Source of the DNA: Thermosulfurimonas sp.
GTDB lineage: Bacteria; Desulfobacterota; Thermodesulfobacteria; Thermodesulfobacteriales; Thermodesulfobacteriaceae
Assembly (NCBI GenBank): GCA_015487645.1
Contig: WFPH01000122.1
Span: 1-10,534 of the forward strand
Reading direction: 5' to 3'
DNA: 10,534 nucleotides
Part shown: piece after piece, positions 5,867 to 10,534 of the stretch
How the letters are laid out: each line of letters opens with the position of its first letter
Position numbering within the stretch: position 1 is the stretch's first letter
The notes under the pieces: generated by a model
Told to the model about the DNA's origin: nothing
Databases searched by the model: none
The model's input: only the letters and a program-made list of their open reading frames with translations
Program-made: the position numbers and the translations under genes

Positions 5867-7042
5867 CTAACCTCCCAAGCATTCTTTCACCGCAGATTCG
5901 ATCTGGATAAGCAAGGCCTCAAGGTTTCCACGGACGTGCGGAGCCAAGTAATCCAGTTCAAAATCTTTTACTGGAAGCACGAAAACCTTTTCGCCTTCCG
6001 GGTGACCGTAAGCATTATCCAGGCGCTCCCAATAGGCTTCTAGTCTCTTGATAGACTCGGCCACCAAGTCTTCTCCGGGGCGCACGTAGACCGGAGGCAC
6101 GAAGGCGTTAGCCAGGTTTCGCGGGGTATCGGCCTGGCTCAGGCGCACGGCCACGAAGTCCGGCGGGTTGTGGGCGGCGAAGGTATTCTGCTTTCCAGAA
6201 GGAAGAGTTTTAACGAAGGCCTCCACGAAAGCCCGGGCAGCCTTTACCGCAAGCTCTCGATCCTGGCCAAGGTTTTCGAAGAGGAGATCCAGATTGAGAT
6301 CCGCATAGCGGTAGAAGCAGGCCGAGACAAATTCCACGTCGCCCATCATGCCGGCTCCGGTTTCCTCGGCGGGATTGAGGTCGTCCACCGCGGTGTAGAA
6401 GTCGAACTCGCGGTCCACCTTGTGGGTGCTTATGGCGTGGGCCACCTGACTGGCGGCGTCCACGTTCCACTCCGGCCGGTCCGCGAGCATTCGTCCGAAA
6501 AGAGCCAAGTCCACAGCCCGGCCGCCGTCGAAGATGCCCTGCATGGCCTCCTTGATTTCCTTGGGCACTTGGGCTTTAGCGGTCTTCTTACGGCTCTTGC
6601 GATCGCCCTCTTCCAACGGAGACAGGGCCTTCAAGGTCTCCCAATGCTCCTCGATAAGGGTAGCCAGGCGGGAGATTTCCCTCTCGCCCAGAAACAGGAG
6701 ATACTCCGTAAGACCGGTTTCAGCTACGCCCAGGCCGGCCCCGCCGAGCACCGCCTTAACCACGGCCTCTACCTGTGTAGAATCCCTCTCCAGGCCGGTA
6801 AGACGTCGCACTAGTTCCTCTACCAGGCGTTTGGTACGGAGCGCGAGATCTTCCCGTGAAAAGAGACCGCGCGGGACCAGGATCTCCCGAAAAAAGAGGC
6901 GCACCGCCCGTTTCTGGGACTGGCTACTCAAGCGCGCCCGCCGTACCCCGCCAAAAAGCGCGTCCTTGGGGCTCCCGGTGTCGTCCCGGTTGAGACAGGC
7001 CGGGGCCACGTTTTGCAGGATGTGGATCTCAAGTAGATTCAT
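5867..7042 (-). CDS. cas7e: Cascade backbone subunit Cas7e (Cse4/CasC)
   Basis: A 391-residue protein forming the helical backbone of Cascade; in the family six copies line the crRNA spacer. The N-terminal signature is plain: MNLLEIHILQNVAPACLNRD, then DTGSPKDALFGGVRRARLSSQSQKRAVR to about residue 48. Later come DFYTAVDDLNPAEETGAGM and EFVSACFYRYADLNLDLL. The E. coli protein is about 363 residues; the extra length includes a charged Lys/Arg-rich stretch in the middle (near KSRKKTAKAQ). The open frame extends 62 codons further upstream to 7228, but that stretch lies inside cse2 and reads as non-homologous. AAGGAGGTG placed 5-6 nt before the ATG at 7042 fixes the start. It overlaps cse2 by 14 nt. 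Confidence 0.97.
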   Translation of the reverse strand: MNLLEIHILQNVAPACLNRDDTGSPKDALFGGVRRARLSSQSQKRAVRLFFREILVPRGLFSREDLALRTKRLVEELVRRLTGLERDSTQVEAVVKAVLGGAGLGVAETGLTEYLLFLGEREISRLATLIEEHWETLKALSPLEEGDRKSRKKTAKAQVPKEIKEAMQGIFDGGRAVDLALFGRMLADRPEWNVDAASQVAHAISTHKVDREFDFYTAVDDLNPAEETGAGMMGDVEFVSACFYRYADLNLDLLFENLGQDRELAVKAARAFVEAFVKTLPSGKQNTFAAHNPPDFVAVRLSQADTPRNLANAFVPPVYVRPGEDLVAESIKRLEAYWERLDNAYGHPEGEKVFVLPVKDFELDYLAPHVRGNLEALLIQIESAVKECLGG

Positions 7043-7541
7043 AGGGCACCTCCTTTTGTTCAGGATTGATTCCGTAAAAGTCGCGGGCCCAGCGGAGCTG
7101 TACCGCACGGTCGTCACGCCACCAGTAAACCAAGTCTCGCAAAAGGGCCTTCCAGTCGAAGGGGACCTCCCTGAGGAGGAAGACCATCCGACGCAGGTGC
7201 ACGGGAAGCTCGTCCTCCCCGGCCTCAAGCAGGGCCAGGAACCGCTTTTCCAGGCTCTCGGAGCCGCGGGGAGAGTGCCTCAAAAGGGACAGGGCCTGAG
7301 GGAGCGAGCGCCCCGGGGCGTGTCGCTGGTGATGGGCGAAGAGCCCGGCCACGAGGTAGAAGGCCCGGCGGCGGGCCTCCGGAAGGGTCCCGGCCCAAGG
7401 TTCCACCAAGGGAAAGGCCCGAGGGTAGGCCCCGGGAGGGAAGGCCAGGCTGCGCTTTAAGGTCGCGAGCGCCGCCCGGTCTTCCCGGCCGGGGGTAGCC
7501 AACCGTAAAAGATAGTCCACGAATTTTTCCTCCAGCCCCAT
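7029..7541 (-). CDS. cse2: Cascade small subunit Cse2 (CasB)
   Basis: A 170-residue helical protein, close to the family's usual length of 160 or so. Cse2 sits as a dimer along the belly of Cascade and stabilises the displaced DNA strand. The family hallmarks are in the C-terminal half: VHLRRMVFLL at 114-123, LLRDLVYWW at 133-141 and VQLRWARDFYG at 147-157. FYLVAGLFAHH near 61-71 is also typical. The start at 7541 shares one base with the cse1 stop (TGATG) and has GGAGGT upstream, so translation is likely coupled. It overlaps cas7e by 14 nt at its end. Its place between cse1 and cas7e is diagnostic for type I-E. Confidence 0.95.
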   Translation of the reverse strand: MGLEEKFVDYLLRLATPGREDRAALATLKRSLAFPPGAYPRAFPLVEPWAGTLPEARRRAFYLVAGLFAHHQRHAPGRSLPQALSLLRHSPRGSESLEKRFLALLEAGEDELPVHLRRMVFLLREVPFDWKALLRDLVYWWRDDRAVQLRWARDFYGINPEQKEVPYEST

Positions 7542-9019
7542 CAGGAGACCTCCTCAAGGTGTTTTTGGAGCAGGCGCCTTAAGACCGCCTCTCCCCGGGC
7601 CAGAGCCTTCAAAGCCCGGGGACGGGTGCCGGCCGCCTGCCGACAGATACTCCAGGCACTTCTGGCGGCCTTCTCAATGCTCCCTTGCCATAGGCGCCAG
7701 GCTGCCTCGGAATCTTCGGCCAGGATCAGGAGATAGGAAGGAAAAGCCCGGTCGAGCTCGGACCAGTAGCTGATTTCAAGCCCCAGGCTTCGGGCAAGGG
7801 CCTTTACTTCATTGGGATCCGGAGAGCGAGTGAGAGAAAGGAGCTCTTCGGCCATGCTGCGAGCCAGCCCGCGCAAACCGGCCCCAAGTCCCTCAGCCAC
7901 CTCCAGAGCCACCTCTATCTCTTCGGCCACTTCCTCGGCCAGGGCCCGGGGCGGAAAAGGATACACCTCTCGCCGCACGGAAAGCACCTTGGCCTGGTCC
8001 GTCACCTGGCCCAGAACTTTGAGTGGAAAGCTCAAGACTTTGAGCAATTCCGTAGCGATAGAGATCACGCGGGGCGGTAGGCGAGAGCCTCCGTTTCGCG
8101 GCGGAAGCAGAGCCGCAAAGTCTCGCCAGAAGGCCTTCTCCTCCGAAAGCCGCACTGGAACGAGCCTAGCCTGCTTATCCTCTCGATAGGCACAAAAGGG
8201 GTCGGGCTCTAAGACCTCCTCGGGACACACCCCCGGACCATAGAGGATAAAGCGCACTGTGTCCTCTTCTGGGAGAAGTTTCAACGCCCGGGAGAGCCAG
8301 GTGTAGGTGCGGGTCCGTCCGGTGCGGGGGCGTCGGGTGCGATGCTCCTTGAGATCCTTGAAACGCAGAGGGGGTTCCTCCCAGAGCGGGGCGTCGCCGG
8401 CCGCCTCGTAAGGCACGAGCGTCAGAACCATGGTCTCGAAGAGATTGCTACCCTGGGGAAGAAAGACGGCCGAAACGGCCAGGGGGCCTCCGGGAGCCGA
8501 GGAGACCCCATAGCGTTTGAGTAACCCTCCGGGGACGAAGCTCTGGTGGGCTACCAGGGCCCGGGCCGCCTGGGCGAGGGAGGCCGCAGGTGGGGTGTCG
8601 TCGAAGGTGTGGTCGAAGAGGGTGGGATTGTTGCCGCTCGCAAACTCCGGCAAAAGCTTGGTCCACGGCAGGTGGAGCTCCTCAGGTAGATCCGCCACCT
8701 GAAAGAACGGGACCTCGGGATGAAAGAGGTAAAAGCGATCGCGCCAACGCTCGAGGTAGTCCTTGAGAGTATCTTCCGGGAAACGGCCTTCTTGGTAGAT
8801 ACGACGCAGGTCGTTCGTACCCTGGGGGCCATCGAGGGCCCGGTGGAGCACGGCAAGCATGAGCCGCGTGAGTGCTGCCTCCTCCAGCGGAGAGGCCAAG
8901 GCCAGGGCCTCGATCTCATGCGCCCAAAGGAGGGCCTCCTTGAGACCCACCATAGTAGTGGCTCCGCCCTTTCGCACCGGGATCCAGGGTTCGTCGAGGA
9001 GGTTATAGCGGGGGTTCAT
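7541..9019 (-). CDS. cas8e: Cascade large subunit Cas8e (Cse1/CasA)
   Basis: A 492-residue large subunit, close to the usual 500. Cas8e reads the PAM, starts unwinding of the target and recruits Cas3. It begins MNPRYNLLDEPWIPV, the standard family start. HPEVPFFQVADL at about 100-111 and the loop ASGNNPTLFDHTFDDTPP at about 127-144 correspond to the PAM-sensing L1 loop region. The C-terminal third is a helical bundle rich in Leu, Arg and Ala. AAGGAGGAG upstream supports the ATG at 9019, which overlaps the cas3 stop by 4 nt (ATGA). It shares one base with the start of cse2. No frame break is seen. Members of this family vary a lot in sequence, so the exact PAM-contact residues cannot be assigned without an alignment. 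Confidence 0.96.
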   Translation of the reverse strand: MNPRYNLLDEPWIPVRKGGATTMVGLKEALLWAHEIEALALASPLEEAALTRLMLAVLHRALDGPQGTNDLRRIYQEGRFPEDTLKDYLERWRDRFYLFHPEVPFFQVADLPEELHLPWTKLLPEFASGNNPTLFDHTFDDTPPAASLAQAARALVAHQSFVPGGLLKRYGVSSAPGGPLAVSAVFLPQGSNLFETMVLTLVPYEAAGDAPLWEEPPLRFKDLKEHRTRRPRTGRTRTYTWLSRALKLLPEEDTVRFILYGPGVCPEEVLEPDPFCAYREDKQARLVPVRLSEEKAFWRDFAALLPPRNGGSRLPPRVISIATELLKVLSFPLKVLGQVTDQAKVLSVRREVYPFPPRALAEEVAEEIEVALEVAEGLGAGLRGLARSMAEELLSLTRSPDPNEVKALARSLGLEISYWSELDRAFPSYLLILAEDSEAAWRLWQGSIEKAARSAWSICRQAAGTRPRALKALARGEAVLRRLLQKHLEEVS

Positions 9020-10534
9020 GAGATCTCCTCCTTTTCGTAGACTATTCCGAGCTCCGGGGAGATCTGCACCCGGAGTCTACCGAAGCGGGCTTCACCCGGA
9101 GGGATAAGCCTTAAGAGGCGAGCTCTTGCCACCAAGGGACTCTTTTCCCAGGGCGGAGACTTTTCAGAAAGTTTGTGCACCAGGCCTTTCCGGGAAAGAC
9201 GCACGCTTCGTCGGAAGACCTGGAGGGCTTCTTCAGCAGAGAGACGACGGCGCAAAGGCACCGGCTTCTCTCCCAGAGAGTCAAAGAAGAGCCCATCCTC
9301 AAGCTCGAAGACCGGAACTGCCAGCACCGCTGGTTCCCCCAGCCGAGTGAGAGGCAGGTTGAGATAGGGGCTTTCTTCTTCGTCCTCGAGCGAAAATCCT
9401 GAAAGAAAATCGGCCAAAGGATCGAAAAGAACCTCCGGCCTTTGGAGTGAGATTCTCAGGGCCTGGGAGCGCTTTTCTTCTAGATTCTTGAGCATCCCCT
9501 TACGAGCCGCGCGAAACCTCTCGGAAAGCTCACCCGGGAGATCTTTTGGAAGCTCATCATCGTAGACTGCCGAGACCAGAGGCTCGAGATCTCCCGGGAG
9601 TACGAGCATTTTCCGGCCCCGGAGATACCACCAGGTGGCAAGTAGAAGATAGTGATAATAAAGCTCGTTCGGGGCCAGAAGGGAGAGATCCGGTGGAGCT
9701 TGGGATAGACCGCTTACGAAAAGCCGGGGGCGCAGGTGAGGCGCAGGCCGAGAACGTGGATGGCGGTGGAGCCTTCCGGCCCGTTGAAAGAGGAGGTCTA
9801 CCGGGGCGAGGTCCGCTACCAGGGCGTCGAAATCCAGGTCTAGGCTCTGCTCCACCACCTGGGTGGCAAGGAGTAAGGCCCGTTCGGGACGATCTCCATC
9901 TTTCCCAAAGCGGGAGAGAACGGCTCGTTCCCGGGCCTCCCGTTCCTCTGAGGGGAAACGGGCGTGAAAAAGATACACCTCGAGGCCGTCCGGGAGACGC
10001 TTTCCAATCACGAAGCCTCTTTCTTGGAGGAGTTCTCCCGGCCCCAGGGCCTGGTAGAGGCCTTGGGCCCGATCCACGGTGTTTACCACGGCGGCCACGC
10101 AACCTCCTTCAGCCACCAATCCCTTGAGAAAGGCCGCCAGGGGCTCCAGTTCCACCGGGGCTTCGAATAGTTCTAGCTTCTTCTCGTTATTCCAGGAAAA
10201 ACCGTAGCTTTCCACCGTATCGGAGGCTACCAAGGTCACCCGAGGGTAGGAGGCTTCGGTAAAGGCCTGTTTCTCGCGGACACCAGCGGCCTCAAGAAGG
10301 CTTCGGCGCTGTTTGCGAGAGAGGGTGGCGCTCATCACAATTACCGAGGCCCCGAGTAGCCTTAGCCAGCGCACCAAGACCTCGATCAATCCCGAGGTAT
10401 AGGCGTCGTAGGCGTGGACTTCGTCGATCACTACGGTGCGGTTAGCGAGGCCGAAGAGCCGCACAAAGTGATGCCGCACGCGCAGGACTGAAAGCAGGGC
10501 TTGATCCACCGTGCCCACCCCGTAAGGGGCGAGC
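9016..10534 (-). CDS. cas3: CRISPR helicase-nuclease Cas3, C-terminal part (truncated by the window edge)
   Basis: The last 505 residues of Cas3; the frame remains open to the right edge, so the GTG at 10518 is internal, not the start. Numbering from the first full codon, it shows the DEVH box (VVIDEVHAYD, 34-43), motif III SAT (68-70), NTVDRA (151-156), FHARF (189-193), ATQVVEQSLDLDFD (223-236) and QRAGRLHRH (250-258), all superfamily-2 helicase motifs. The Cas3-specific C-terminal domain follows. The N-terminal HD nuclease domain and Walker A motif must lie beyond 10534 and cannot be checked. Cas3 is recruited by Cascade bound to target DNA, unwinds it with ATP and degrades it. It is the most upstream cas gene seen, so the operon promoter is probably outside the window. 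Confidence 0.97.
   Translation of the reverse strand, partial: LAPYGVGTVDQALLSVLRVRHHFVRLFGLANRTVVIDEVHAYDAYTSGLIEVLVRWLRLLGASVIVMSATLSRKQRRSLLEAAGVREKQAFTEASYPRVTLVASDTVESYGFSWNNEKKLELFEAPVELEPLAAFLKGLVAEGGCVAAVVNTVDRAQGLYQALGPGELLQERGFVIGKRLPDGLEVYLFHARFPSEEREARERAVLSRFGKDGDRPERALLLATQVVEQSLDLDFDALVADLAPVDLLFQRAGRLHRHPRSRPAPHLRPRLFVSGLSQAPPDLSLLAPNELYYHYLLLATWWYLRGRKMLVLPGDLEPLVSAVYDDELPKDLPGELSERFRAARKGMLKNLEEKRSQALRISLQRPEVLFDPLADFLSGFSLEDEEESPYLNLPLTRLGEPAVLAVPVFELEDGLFFDSLGEKPVPLRRRLSAEEALQVFRRSVRLSRKGLVHKLSEKSPPWEKSPLVARARLLRLIPPGEARFGRLRVQISPELGIVYEKEEIS

Noticed and set aside
7043..7228. 62-residue N-terminal extension of cas7e
   Set aside because: It lies inside cse2 in another frame, and the ATG at 7042 has a strong ribosome binding site and the canonical family start.
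9557..10127. Long shadow frames on both strands inside cas3, and similar ones inside cas5e, cas7e and cas8e
   Set aside because: They arise from the high GC of the real genes, have Arg/Pro/Gly-rich peptides and no family resemblance.

Overview
The window is bacterial DNA of moderately high GC with tightly packed genes. The proteins are rich in Glu, Arg and Leu and poor in Gln, which hints at a thermophile; an anaerobic thermophile such as a member of the Thermodesulfobacteriota is possible, but this is an impression from composition and gene content, not a proof.

Layout. (1) Positions 2-1770, plus strand: the C-terminal part of a magnesium-chelatase-type VWA subunit (ChlD/BchD family, running in from the left edge), overlapped by a complete AAA+ ATPase subunit (ChlI/BchI family). 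(2) Positions 1771-2411: a 640-bp stretch without a convincing gene. Inside it, on the minus strand, is the 3' part of a tRNA-Ser(CGA) gene, broken at the anticodon arm, followed by a purine-rich block and three small inverted repeats. (3) Positions 2412-3172: a type I-E CRISPR array of 13 repeats and 12 spacers with an exact 61-bp period. (4) Positions 3173-3276: an AT-rich leader. (5) Positions 3277-10534, minus strand: a complete type I-E cas operon in E. coli-like order, reading cas3 (truncated by the right edge), cas8e/cse1, cse2, cas7e, cas5e, cas6e, cas1, cas2. Neighbouring genes overlap or lie 2-3 nt apart.

How it works together. Cas1-Cas2 insert new spacers at the leader end (near 3172). 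The array is read on the minus strand, away from cas2. Cas6e cuts the repeat hairpin to leave an ATGAACCG 5' handle. Cas8e, Cse2, Cas7e, Cas5e and Cas6e form the Cascade surveillance complex, and Cas3 is the recruited helicase-nuclease. All catalytic residues that fall inside the window look intact, so the system appears functional.

The main point beyond routine annotation is the tRNA-Ser fragment. Its broken side faces the CRISPR-Cas block and its CCA side faces the chelatase genes. That is the geometry left when an element integrates into a tRNA gene, so the immune locus may sit on an integrated island. The array also carries a readable trace of PAM use: 11 of 12 spacers follow a repeat ending in G and the oldest follows one ending in C. 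I saw no clearly new system here; the Cas machinery is canonical.
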